From: Bacillota bacterium
Lineage (GTDB): Bacteria; Bacillota; Clostridia; Christensenellales; Aristaeellaceae
Direction: 5' to 3'
NCBI GenBank assembly: GCA_023416585.1
Contig: JAEZHM010000111.1
Span: 1 to 32,274 of the forward strand
DNA: 32,274 nt
Position 1 is the stretch's first letter, and every line of letters starts with the position of its first letter. Under the pieces are notes generated by a model. That model worked only from the letters and a program-made list of their open reading frames with translations, did no database searches and was not told the origin of the DNA. This document shows positions 1-6,996 of the stretch, piece by piece. Position numbers and translations under genes: made by a program.

Positions 1-548
1 CTGGGGAATTCCGCAAGAACATTACCATTGAGTTTGACGGAGGCGTGTGGAATATTGTGGATTTCCAGCACGTGAAGCCGGGCAAGGGCGCGGCCTTTGT
101 GCGTGTCAAAATCAAGAATGTCATGACTGGGGCTGTGGTGGAGCGCACCTTCAACCCTACCGACAAAATGCCCAGGGCTATCATTGAGACCAAGGAAATG
201 CAGTACCTGTACAACGACAGCGACCTGTACTATTTCATGGACCTGGAAACCTTCGAGCAGCTTCCTTTGAACAAAAGCCAGGTGGAGGATGCCATTCCTT
301 ACGTAAAGGAAAACACCAATGTTACCGTACGCTTCTTCAAAGGCGCGGCCTTCTCCGTGGAAGCGCCCAACTTTGTGGAACTGATCATCACCGATACCGA
401 GCCCGGCTTCAAGGGTGATACTGCTTCCACCACCTATAAGCCGTGCACCGTGGAAACTGGCTACACCCTGCAGGTGCCGCTGTTCATCAACACCGGCGAC
501 CGCATCCGCATTGACACCCGTACGGGCGAGTATATGGAGCGCGCCTGA
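1..548 (+). CDS. efp: Elongation factor P, 5' end outside window
   Basis: Translation factor that binds between the P and E sites of the ribosome and relieves stalling at polyproline stretches. The frame is open from the first bases (first full codon at 3), so the true start, only a few codons further upstream, lies outside the window. The visible protein starts at the usual GEFRKN-like segment and contains the conserved loop KPGKGAAF, whose lysine at the tip is the position modified in many bacteria. It then runs through the two OB-type domains to the typical C-terminus with GDRIRIDTRTGEYMER. A GTG at 45 is an internal valine codon, not the start. No EF-P modifying enzyme is seen nearby. The next gene begins 36 bases downstream and is probably co-transcribed. 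Family assignment is secure. Confidence 0.96.
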   Translation, partial: GEFRKNITIEFDGGVWNIVDFQHVKPGKGAAFVRVKIKNVMTGAVVERTFNPTDKMPRAIIETKEMQYLYNDSDLYYFMDLETFEQLPLNKSQVEDAIPYVKENTNVTVRFFKGAAFSVEAPNFVELIITDTEPGFKGDTASTTYKPCTVETGYTLQVPLFINTGDRIRIDTRTGEYMERA

Positions 549-584
549 TCGGCAAACCGCATAAGGCGGGAAAAGGAGAGAACC

Positions 585-1049
585 ATGAGCAATCTGACGG
601 ACCGGGCTTCCTTCCTGAGGGGCTTGGCGCAAGGCATGCAGCTGAATAAGGATACCAACGAAGGAAAGCTCCTTTCGGAGATCATTGATGTAATCGGCGA
701 AATGGCCAAGGAAATGGAAAAGCTCCAGGAATCGTACGACGAGCTGAACGAGTATGTGGAGAGCATCGACGATGATCTGGCCGATATGGAAGAAGTCATC
801 TTCGGCGACGAGGAAGATGATGAAGATGGCGAAGACGAATGCGGCGAGGAGTGCGAAGGCCACGACGATGATGAGGAAAATGGGGAAACCATTTCCTACG
901 CTTGCCCTCACTGCGGCCACGAGATGGAGTTCAATGCCGGAGATGTGGACTTTGACGAGGATGTTCTTTGCCCCGCCTGCAAAAAGCCCGTCTTTCCTGA
1001 ATATGAGCCCGGAGAAGACGACGACGAGGATGAGGATGACGATCAGTAA
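585..1049 (+). CDS. CD1247-type acidic protein with C-terminal zinc ribbon
   Basis: A 154-residue protein of unknown biochemical role. The N-terminal about 65 residues are helical and match the CD1247 N-terminal domain type that I know from clostridial genomes, where it often follows efp. The middle is a long run rich in Asp and Glu with a CGEEC pair. The C-terminal part has two CxxC knuckles (CPHC and CPAC, roughly residues 106-132), a probable zinc ribbon. It ends in a very acidic tail. The start ATG has a good AGGAG site at the right distance. Context suggests an operon with efp. Such proteins are sometimes auto-annotated as AraC regulators, for which nothing in the sequence speaks. Function is unknown; a nucleic-acid or ribosome-linked role is only inference. 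Confidence 0.8.
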   Translation: MSNLTDRASFLRGLAQGMQLNKDTNEGKLLSEIIDVIGEMAKEMEKLQESYDELNEYVESIDDDLADMEEVIFGDEEDDEDGEDECGEECEGHDDDEENGETISYACPHCGHEMEFNAGDVDFDEDVLCPACKKPVFPEYEPGEDDDEDEDDDQ

Positions 1050-1144
1050 GACAACTTTGGCATACTGATTGTTCGGGAATAAGAACAATGAGATTAGCCA
1101 AAGACATATTGACTTTCTGATTCAAATGCTGTATATTACACCTT

Positions 1145-1189
1145 AACAAAGGCGTTGCAGGCTCCGCTTGCAATTCCTTTGTTTTTTTC
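1145..1189 (+). terminator. Rho-independent terminator after the efp unit
   Basis: Arms at 1145-1159 and 1169-1183 pair as AACAAAGG / CCTTTGTT plus TTGCA / TGCAA around a two-base mismatch, and a run of seven T follows. It lies about 95 bases after the stop of the CD1247-like gene. Confidence 0.75.
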
Positions 1190-1249
1190 TCTATTGTAGT
1201 TTGGGTTGGCTGACGGCATATCAAAGGCTGAATATTTCATTGTGGAGAA

Positions 1250-1286
1250 GGCAAAGGAGCCTAAAAATAGGCTCCTTTGCCTTTTT
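1250..1286 (+). terminator. Second, perfect hairpin terminator
   Basis: A perfect 14-bp stem (1250-1263 with 1268-1281, arms GGCAAAGGAGCCTA / TAGGCTCCTTTGCC), a four-A loop and five T. No gene lies between it and the terminator 60 bases upstream. It could be a back-up terminator or the end of an unrecognised short transcript. Confidence 0.85.
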
Positions 1287-1337
1287 GTATTCAGCCACGG
1301 CACATGTAAAACGGAACACACGGAGGGAGGCGGTGGA

Positions 1338-1625
1338 ATGAAAGAACAGGTTTGCGGGAAGGCCGTCGAAAGAAAAAAGGCCGTTGCAGTCGGTATACTC
1401 TTTTTGGTTTCTGCGGTGATTACGCTTCTTGGGTTGTCGTTTTGCGTATACAGCGCGGTAAACCAGGTGGAATACCGGGTGAGTAAGACGAAGATTCCAG
1501 GTGCGGTTTTCGGTTTGATCGTCGCATTCCTTGGCGTTCGGTACTTTTTGGCGGTACGGAAGCTGAAGACCGAAGTTTACAAGTCAACCTCGCAGTTTTC
1601 CTTAAGCAACTTCAAGAAAAAATAG
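1338..1625 (+). CDS. Small two-helix membrane protein, unknown function
   Basis: A 95-residue protein that I do not recognise. I chose ATG 1338 because GGAGGG and GGTGG precede it; the reading frame is open further upstream but that part overlaps the terminator at 1250-1286. After a short basic start, residues about 15-40 form one hydrophobic helix and residues about 55-75 a second, followed by a Lys-rich tail (ends FKKK). This suggests a small inner-membrane protein with both ends in the cytoplasm. It lies 52 bases upstream of the ammonium transporter gene on the same strand, so co-transcription is possible, but no terminator or promoter in the gap settles this. A role with the transporter is speculation. 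Confidence 0.6.
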   Translation: MKEQVCGKAVERKKAVAVGILFLVSAVITLLGLSFCVYSAVNQVEYRVSKTKIPGAVFGLIVAFLGVRYFLAVRKLKTEVYKSTSQFSLSNFKKK

Positions 1626-1677
1626 CGGACTCATGTGCTTTAACAAAATCCCGAAAATGATATGACGAGGTGTGAAT

Positions 1678-3684
1678 ATGAAGTCTTGGAAAAGGAGTAT
1701 CGGATTTCTGCTGATGTTATCTGCCATCCTGGCGCTTTTCACGGCTGGCGCTTTGGCTTCGAGCCCTGATCCCACGGGCGCTTCCTATGTGGCTGCCACG
1801 GGAAGCGAAACATTGGACAGTGTGGCCATAACCGCCAACAAGGCCTATTACGGCGCGAACTTCACCTGGGTCATGATCTGCGCCTTCATGGTGTTCTTCT
1901 TCCAGTGCGGCTTTGCTATGGTGGAAACGGGCTTTTGCCGAGGCAAGAACGCCGCCCATACTATCACCATGAACTTCATGGTGTTCCTTGTGGGCGCAGT
2001 CGGATATTTCCTGGTCGGCTTCGCGCTGCAGATGGGGGGCTCCGGTGGCGCTATTGGCCTTGGCGCGGGAGGATCGGCGCTGAACGCGATGATCTCCATT
2101 CCCGGCCTTGGCGGCATTCTGGGCTACAAAGGTTTCCTGCTGAGTGGCACGTATGATGCCGGCATTTACGCGCTCTTCTTCTTTCAGATGGTGTTTATGG
2201 ATACGACCGTGACCATCCCCACCGGCGCCATGGCGGAGCGGATTAAATATTCCGCTGTCGTGATTACTTCATTCTTTATTTCCATGGTTCTGTATCCCCT
2301 GTTTGGCAACTGGGTGTGGGGCGGTGGCTGGCTGGCAACGCTTGGCGTGAAGTTCGGCCTGGGCCACGGCGTTGTTGACTTTGCCGGTTCCGCGGTCGTG
2401 CACTCCATGGGCGGCATGCTTGCATTGGCCGGCGCAATCGTCATAGGCCCCCGGATAGGGAAATTCAAGAAGGATGGCACGGCAAGGGCGTTTCCCGGCC
2501 ATAACATTCCTATAGCTATCATTGGAACCATTGTCCTGTACTTCTGCTGGTTTGCATTCAATGCCGGCTCCACGCTGAATTCCAGCGATTTCAGGCTTTC
2601 CGTTGTCGCCACCAATACCATGATCGCCGGCGCTATCGGTGGCATGGTTGCCATGTTCTTTATGTGGATCAAGTACGGCAAGCCTGACCCCTCTATGACG
2701 GCCAACGGCACGCTGGCTGGGCTGGTCGCCATCACCTCACCCTGCGCCTTTGTAGACGGCATCTCTGCCTTCATTATCGGCTTGATCGCCGGTCTCCTGG
2801 TTTGCGTGGCTGTTCCGTTTGTTGAAAACAAGCTGAAGCTGGACGATCCTGTCGGCGCCATATCCGTGCATGGTGTAAACGGCTTCTGGGGCGTATTGTC
2901 TTTGGGCCTTTTCGCCGACGGCAAGTATGGCGGCGGCATCAACGGTGTTGCCGGCGGTGTGACCGGCCTGTTCTTCGGCGATGCCTCCCAATTCTTCGCC
3001 CAGCTGATCGCTCTAGCTGTACTGATCGTGTGGGGCTTCGGTGTTTCCTACGTTTTCTTCAAGGTTCTGGATAAGGTTTGGGGGCTTCGGGTTGCGCCCG
3101 AGATTGAATTGGAAGGATTGGATATTCCGGAGATGGGCGTGCTCGCGTATCCCGATGAACAGCTGGTTCGTTCCGAACTGGATTATGACTCGGAAGACAA
3201 CGCGCCTATCAGGCAGTTGGAGCGGTTTAAGCAGAAAGGCGTGCTCACAAAGAAGTATCCGGTACCTGCCTCTCCCTCCATTCAGACCGCTCCCGCAGTT
3301 TCCGCGGTTAAGCCTGCCACAAACGTTGTGAAATATACCAAGGTTGAGATCATCACCAAACAGAGCAAGTTTGAGGCCTTGAAAACCGCGATGAACGAGA
3401 TCGGCATCACCGGCATGACCGTAACGCAGGTGCTGGGCTATGGCTTGCAGAAGGGTAAGACCGAGTTCTACCGCGGTGTTGAAACCGAAACCAACCTGCT
3501 GCCCAAGGTACAGGTGGAAATCGTGGTCAGTAAGGTGCCGGTAAGAACCGTGATCGAGACTGCCAAAAAGGTCCTGTATTCAGGAAATATCGGCGACGGC
3601 AAGATCTTTGTGTACGATGTGGAAAACGTGGTTAAGGTCCGTACCGGCGAGGAAGGGTACGATGCGTTGCAGGATGTAGAATAA
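1678..3684 (+). CDS. amt: Ammonium transporter fused to C-terminal PII domain
   Basis: Membrane channel for ammonium with its own PII regulatory domain, 668 residues. ATG 1678 has GAGG at good spacing; GTG 1672 is too close to it. An N-terminal signal-like helix (to about residue 28) is followed by the 11-helix Amt fold. The twin pore histidines are visible as H242 (in DFAGSAVVH) and H398 (in VHGVNG), and the GGGW segment carries the expected tryptophan. A charged linker of about 80 residues leads to a full PII domain (about 551-668). It keeps QKG, LPKV, GDGKIF and RTGEE, residues used for ATP and 2-oxoglutarate binding. The T-loop reads RGVETETN where GlnB has RGAEYMVD, so the uridylylated tyrosine is a threonine (T603). 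No separate glnK or glnD is present in the window. Confidence 0.93.
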   Translation: MKSWKRSIGFLLMLSAILALFTAGALASSPDPTGASYVAATGSETLDSVAITANKAYYGANFTWVMICAFMVFFFQCGFAMVETGFCRGKNAAHTITMNFMVFLVGAVGYFLVGFALQMGGSGGAIGLGAGGSALNAMISIPGLGGILGYKGFLLSGTYDAGIYALFFFQMVFMDTTVTIPTGAMAERIKYSAVVITSFFISMVLYPLFGNWVWGGGWLATLGVKFGLGHGVVDFAGSAVVHSMGGMLALAGAIVIGPRIGKFKKDGTARAFPGHNIPIAIIGTIVLYFCWFAFNAGSTLNSSDFRLSVVATNTMIAGAIGGMVAMFFMWIKYGKPDPSMTANGTLAGLVAITSPCAFVDGISAFIIGLIAGLLVCVAVPFVENKLKLDDPVGAISVHGVNGFWGVLSLGLFADGKYGGGINGVAGGVTGLFFGDASQFFAQLIALAVLIVWGFGVSYVFFKVLDKVWGLRVAPEIELEGLDIPEMGVLAYPDEQLVRSELDYDSEDNAPIRQLERFKQKGVLTKKYPVPASPSIQTAPAVSAVKPATNVVKYTKVEIITKQSKFEALKTAMNEIGITGMTVTQVLGYGLQKGKTEFYRGVETETNLLPKVQVEIVVSKVPVRTVIETAKKVLYSGNIGDGKIFVYDVENVVKVRTGEEGYDALQDVE

Positions 3685-3778
3685 CATTCGATAAAATGGC
3701 AAAGCCCCAAAGTACACGGTTCCCTTGTATGCCCTTTCAGGCATCCTTTAATCAAGCATCATAACAAGGAATCCGTTT

Positions 3779-3865
3779 AACCTCCCTCCGCCGCCTGCGG
3801 GCGGCACCGATATGGCTCCCTCTTGGATGGTAAGGGTGCTGCCGACGAATAAGGCTGGAGGAGGT
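3779..3865 (-). repeat. Intergenic repeat, copy 1 (short form, minus orientation)
   Basis: Read on the minus strand it ends in GGTGCCGCCCGCAGG followed by CGGCGGAGGGAGGT (3780-3808). The same word occurs on the plus strand at 12218-12246. The other end, with GGCTCCCTCTTGGA and the GACGAA..AGGCTGG segment, also recurs (reverse-complemented) at the beginning of the 12-kb copy. This copy lacks the roughly 100-base interior of that one. Confidence 0.6.
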
Positions 3866-3867
3866 TT

Positions 3868-3896
3868 TGTTGCTATGCAACAGTCGGTTGTTTTTT
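3868..3896 (+). terminator. Possible weak terminator downstream of amt
   Basis: Six-bp stem TGTTGC / GCAACA (3868-3882) followed, after eight bases including GGTTG, by six T. GGTTG can alternatively pair with CAAC of the right arm. It is the only terminator-like structure between amt and the next promoter. The stem is short and the T-run is offset, so this is tentative. Confidence 0.3.
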
Positions 3897-3976
3897 GATT
3901 AAATTGAGGGGCCGGGCTTCTGCCGTGGCTCCTTAATTTTTACATATTGAAAAATTGCAGTTTTTTCCGCACTGCC

Positions 3977-4005
3977 TTTACAAGGAGCCATTTCTTGCGT
4001 ATAAT
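3977..4005 (+). promoter_or_regulatory. Sigma-A-type promoter of the ECF S component-coaX-hom operon
   Basis: TTTACA (3977-3982), 17-base spacer, TATAAT (4000-4005). Transcription would start near 4012, which leaves a leader of about 118 bases. Confidence 0.8.
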
Positions 4006-4012
4006 GGCATAA

Positions 4013-4079
4013 ACCAAAGGTAGCAGGGCAAAAAAGCCGTCATCCCAGGAGGCGGACTAGCCCTTATAAGCCTTTGGGT
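4013..4079 (+). promoter_or_regulatory. Structured 5' leader, riboswitch candidate of unknown class
   Basis: The predicted transcript opens directly into a closed structure. Outer stem CCAAAGG (4014-4020) with CCTTTGG (4071-4077) is a perfect 7 bp. An inner stem AGGGC (4025-4029) with GCCCT (4060-4064) follows. Inside, an A-rich loop (4030-4035) precedes GCCG / CGGAC segments that can form a third helix. The internal loop strands are TAGC and TATAAG. I could not match it to TPP, FMN, THF, purine, SAM, lysine, preQ1, cyclic-di-GMP, ZTP or T-box signatures. No poly-T terminator follows, so control, if any, would act on translation. Confidence 0.4.
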
Positions 4080-4129
4080 ATACATATTTCGTCAGGTATC
4101 CTAAGTGAACTTGAACGGAGGGAAATTTC

Positions 4130-4765
4130 ATGACAACCACCAAGGGAAGCATATCCAGGGATCAAATCCGCCGGCTGACGATCACCGGCATGCTCACTGC
4201 CATCATCATTCTACTGACTTTCACCAATCTTGGCCTGATCCCTATTGGCAGTATTGCCATCACCACCATCCATTTGCCGGTACTCATAGGCTTGCTTGCA
4301 GAAGGTCCTGTCGTGGGCCTCATTCTGGCATTTGTATTTGGTTTAGGCACGCTGTTAAGAGCGCTGATCGCCCCTGCCGGTCCTTTTGATATTTTCTTTC
4401 TGAATCCAGCCATCTCCATACTGCCCCGTCTACTCATTCCCTTGGCTGCCTGGGGGATATACAAGCTTGTGAGCGGGCTTCTGCCCAAGACAAAGCCCAT
4501 GGCCTCCGTCGCTTGGGGCGCGGCTGGCCTGGTAGGCAGCCTGACCAACACGGTATTTGTACTGTTATCCATTTACCTGTGGTACGGCAATCGTGTGGAG
4601 GAAATGATCAGCAAGATTCCGGACTTAAGCCAGTATGCCAACGCGGCAGGCAAGTTTCTGCTCTTTGGCGTGGCTTTACCAAACGGCATACCCGAAGCTG
4701 TTGTCACCATGGTCCTGATTCCTGCCATCATGGCGGCGGTGACAGCCGTGAAAAAGAGAAGATAA
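4130..4765 (+). CDS. ECF transporter S component, probably pantothenate-specific
   Basis: Substrate-binding membrane subunit of an energy-coupling factor vitamin importer, 211 residues with about six hydrophobic helices. Recognisable S-component features are the first helix after a basic start, a TTIHLPVLIG segment, the NPAISILPRLLIPL segment, and a C-terminal proline- and glycine-containing helix pair. GGAGGG precedes the ATG at good spacing. The type III pantothenate kinase gene starts 16 bases downstream, which makes pantothenate the likely substrate (PanT-like). This rests on context, not on recognised ligand residues. The shared ATPase and transmembrane subunits (EcfA/EcfT) are not in the window, as is usual for group II S components. 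A folate or other vitamin S component is the alternative. Confidence 0.8.
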   Translation: MTTTKGSISRDQIRRLTITGMLTAIIILLTFTNLGLIPIGSIAITTIHLPVLIGLLAEGPVVGLILAFVFGLGTLLRALIAPAGPFDIFFLNPAISILPRLLIPLAAWGIYKLVSGLLPKTKPMASVAWGAAGLVGSLTNTVFVLLSIYLWYGNRVEEMISKIPDLSQYANAAGKFLLFGVALPNGIPEAVVTMVLIPAIMAAVTAVKKRR

Positions 4766-4781
4766 AAGGGGTTTTCGTATC

Positions 4782-5549
4782 ATGATTTTCACCATGGACG
4801 TAGGCAATACCAACATCAAGACCGCCCTGTTTGATGGGGCGGAATTGGTGAAGTATTGGCGCGTGTCCACCAGTAAAACGTATACCAGCGACGAGTACGG
4901 CATATTGCTTCACAACCTCTTTGCCCACGGCGGGCTGAAAATGGAGGATGTGGAGGGCGTCGTCATATCCAGCGTGGTGCCGACCATCAATTTCACGCTG
5001 GAACATATGTGCCAGAACTACTTTCACAAGGAACCCATGACCGTGGTGCCTGGCATCCGCACCGGCATCAATATCAAGTATGAAAATCCCAGGGAACTGG
5101 GCAGCGACCGCATAGCCAATGCGGTCGCCGCTTACGACCAGTACGGCGGGCCCTGTATTTTCATTGATTTTGGCACTGCCACTTCCTTTGGCGTAGTGAA
5201 TGAAAAGGGTGCTTTCCTGGGCGGCTGCATCTGCCCCGGCATCAAGCTGGCCAGCGAGGCTCTGGTGTCCGGTGCGGCCAAGCTGCCAAGGTTTGAGCTG
5301 GTGCGGCCGGACGCGGTCATCGGCCGCACCACGGTGCAGAACCTGCAGGCCGGCCTTTTCTACGGCTATGTGGGACAGGTGAACTACATCATAAACAAGA
5401 TGAAGCAGGAAATCGGCAACGATAAAGCATACGTTGTGGCAACCGGCGGCATGGCGCGGCTCATCTCCCCGGAATCCAAGGAGATTGACAAGCTGGATGG
5501 GCTGCTTACACTCAAGGGCCTGCGTCTGATTTATGAAAGAAACGTGTAG
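4782..5549 (+). CDS. coaX: Type III pantothenate kinase
   Basis: Phosphorylates pantothenate to 4'-phosphopantothenate with ATP, the first step of CoA synthesis. The 255 residues match the normal CoaX length. The N-terminal phosphate-binding motif MDVGNTNIKTALFDG, the pantothenate-binding region with GSDRIANAVAA, and the second phosphate motif IDFGTATSFGVV followed by GGCICPGIKLASEAL are all present. The asparagine in DVGNTN and the aspartate in DFGTATS are the expected active-site positions. The ATG follows a GGGG-type site. It sits in the middle of a three-gene operon, 16 bases after the transporter subunit and 12 bases before hom, so uptake and activation of pantothenate are co-expressed. 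Confidence 0.95.
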   Translation: MIFTMDVGNTNIKTALFDGAELVKYWRVSTSKTYTSDEYGILLHNLFAHGGLKMEDVEGVVISSVVPTINFTLEHMCQNYFHKEPMTVVPGIRTGINIKYENPRELGSDRIANAVAAYDQYGGPCIFIDFGTATSFGVVNEKGAFLGGCICPGIKLASEALVSGAAKLPRFELVRPDAVIGRTTVQNLQAGLFYGYVGQVNYIINKMKQEIGNDKAYVVATGGMARLISPESKEIDKLDGLLTLKGLRLIYERNV

Positions 5550-5561
5550 GGGTATTTTACC

Positions 5562-6854
5562 ATGAAGACGGTGACGGTAGGATTCTTAGGCTGCGGCAAT
5601 GTTGGCTGCGGTGTGTGGGAGCTGCTGAACGGCTTTGCGCAGGAGCTTGCCCACCGCAACGACCTGAAGATCATTATTAAGAAGGTTCTGGTCCGGGATG
5701 TAAACAAATCCCGGAATGCCAGCGTGCCTAAGGGGTTATTGACTGCCGATCCAGGTGAAGTGCTTAATGACCCGGACATCAGCATCGTGGTGGAATTCAT
5801 GGGCGGCGAACAGCCGGCTACCGCCTATATGCTCCGCGCACTTCAAAACAAAAAGACAGTTGTCACCGCCAACAAGGTGGCTGTAGCGCTGCATTGGCCG
5901 GAGCTGCAAAAGGCGGCTCAGGAAAACGGCATGGGGCTTTACTACGAAGCCAGCGTATGCGGGGCCATACCCATCATACAAACCCTTACTGAATCGCTGC
6001 AGGCCAACCGTATCACAAAGCTGATGGGCATCATCAACGGCACAACCAACTATATTCTCAGCCGCATGTCACAAAATGGCGAAAGCTATGAATCCGTGTT
6101 GTACGACGCTCAGCGCCTGGGACTAGCGGAGCCAGACCCGGCCACCGATGTGGAGGGGCTGGACGCGGCATACAAGCTGTCCATCATGGCTTCCCTGGCC
6201 TTCCATGCCCGTGTGCCCTTTGACAAGGTGTACTGTGAGGGAATTACGGAAATTACCGCTATGGACATTGCCTGCGGCAAGGAAATGGGGCTTACTTTAA
6301 AACTCTTGGCCATTGCCAAAAGGGATGGCATGACGGTAGAGGCAAGGGTACATCCCACCTTTATACCCCAAACGCATCCGCTGGCAGCTGTCAGTGGCTC
6401 GTTCAACGCTGTGTACCTGTATGGCCACGCCTGCCGGGAAATGATGCTCCAGGGCCGGGGCGCGGGGGATATGCCTACTGCCAGCGCCGTGGTCAGTGAC
6501 CTGATTCATGCAGCCACCCACGGCATCCATTCCCATCCCACTTTCATCAACGAAGCGCCACCGCCCAGGGTGCTGTGTTTCAGCGATGATTGGGAGAGCG
6601 AGTATTTCATACGCATGTCCGCCATTGATGCGCCAGGCGTATTGAGCCAAGTGTCCGGCTGTTTTGCGCGGCACGGCGTTTCCATTGCTTCCATGCTTCA
6701 AAAAGAGTCAGCGGAAAGCTGCGGCCATGTGCCTTTGATTTTCATCACCCACAAGGCAAGGGAGCAGGCTATGCTTACTGCCCTGAAAGAACTGGATCCC
6801 GCCATCGTAGAAAACCACCGCATGATCCGTGTGGAGGGTAAAAGCATCTATTAA
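5562..6854 (+). CDS. hom: Homoserine dehydrogenase with ACT domain
   Basis: Reduces aspartate semialdehyde to homoserine with NAD(P)H, the branch point to threonine and methionine. The 430-residue monofunctional form has the N-terminal Rossmann motif GFLGCGNVGCG (residues about 7-17), the family signature with GIINGTTNYILSRM (about 156-169), a catalytic region rich in Asp/Glu (DVEGLDAAYKL), and a C-terminal ACT domain (from about 347, beginning YFIRMSAIDAPGVLSQV) for feedback control by amino acids. There is no fused aspartokinase, and thrB and thrC are not adjacent. Twelve bases separate it from coaX, so it belongs to the same operon. The strong hairpin at 6873 ends the unit. Confidence 0.95.
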   Translation: MKTVTVGFLGCGNVGCGVWELLNGFAQELAHRNDLKIIIKKVLVRDVNKSRNASVPKGLLTADPGEVLNDPDISIVVEFMGGEQPATAYMLRALQNKKTVVTANKVAVALHWPELQKAAQENGMGLYYEASVCGAIPIIQTLTESLQANRITKLMGIINGTTNYILSRMSQNGESYESVLYDAQRLGLAEPDPATDVEGLDAAYKLSIMASLAFHARVPFDKVYCEGITEITAMDIACGKEMGLTLKLLAIAKRDGMTVEARVHPTFIPQTHPLAAVSGSFNAVYLYGHACREMMLQGRGAGDMPTASAVVSDLIHAATHGIHSHPTFINEAPPPRVLCFSDDWESEYFIRMSAIDAPGVLSQVSGCFARHGVSIASMLQKESAESCGHVPLIFITHKAREQAMLTALKELDPAIVENHRMIRVEGKSIY

Positions 6855-6872
6855 AAGAATGGATGCGCACCG

Positions 6873-6905
6873 GGGCGGGATAAACGTATGTTCCCGCCCG
6901 TTTTT
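6873..6905 (+). terminator. Terminator of the S component-coaX-hom operon
   Basis: Perfect 8-bp GC stem GGGCGGGA (6873-6880) with TCCCGCCC (6892-6899), 11-base loop, then a run of T starting at 6901. Confidence 0.88.
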
Positions 6906-6951
6906 CATTGGTTTGCTATCATAGCTTTGCGATCATCGTGCGCATTTCAAC

Positions 6952-6966
6952 GAAATATGGTATACT
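6952..6966 (+). promoter_or_regulatory. Extended -10 promoter of ppk
   Basis: TGG directly before TATACT (6961-6966) gives an extended -10 element; no good -35 is seen at 17 bases. The block GAAATATGGTATACT recurs with one change before radA (24132-24146). The start codon lies about 30 bases further. Confidence 0.6.
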
Positions 6967-6996
6967 GTTACAAATGTACAAGAAGGGAAAGACGCC

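Larger units (their letters stand above)
3685..3976. other. Intergenic region after amt, no gene seen
   Basis: This gap up to the promoter at 3977 holds a short weak hairpin near 3728-3745 (ATGCC / GGCAT), a copy of an intergenic repeat (3779-3865), a small hairpin followed by T residues (3868-3896), and AT-rich sequence. No open frame with a ribosome binding site was found. Confidence 0.6.

Noticed and set aside
461..892. Minus-strand open frame rich in serine opposite efp and the CD1247-like gene
   Set aside because: It is the antisense reading of the Asp/Glu-rich codons; composition is typical of a shadow frame and it has no ribosome binding site.
1206..1337. N-terminal extension of the small membrane protein
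   Set aside because: It runs through a perfect hairpin terminator; the ATG at 1338 has the ribosome binding site.
4013..4079. Known riboswitch classes (TPP, THF, FMN, purine, c-di-GMP, preQ1, T-box)
   Set aside because: None of their signature loops could be found by eye; kept only as an unassigned structured leader.
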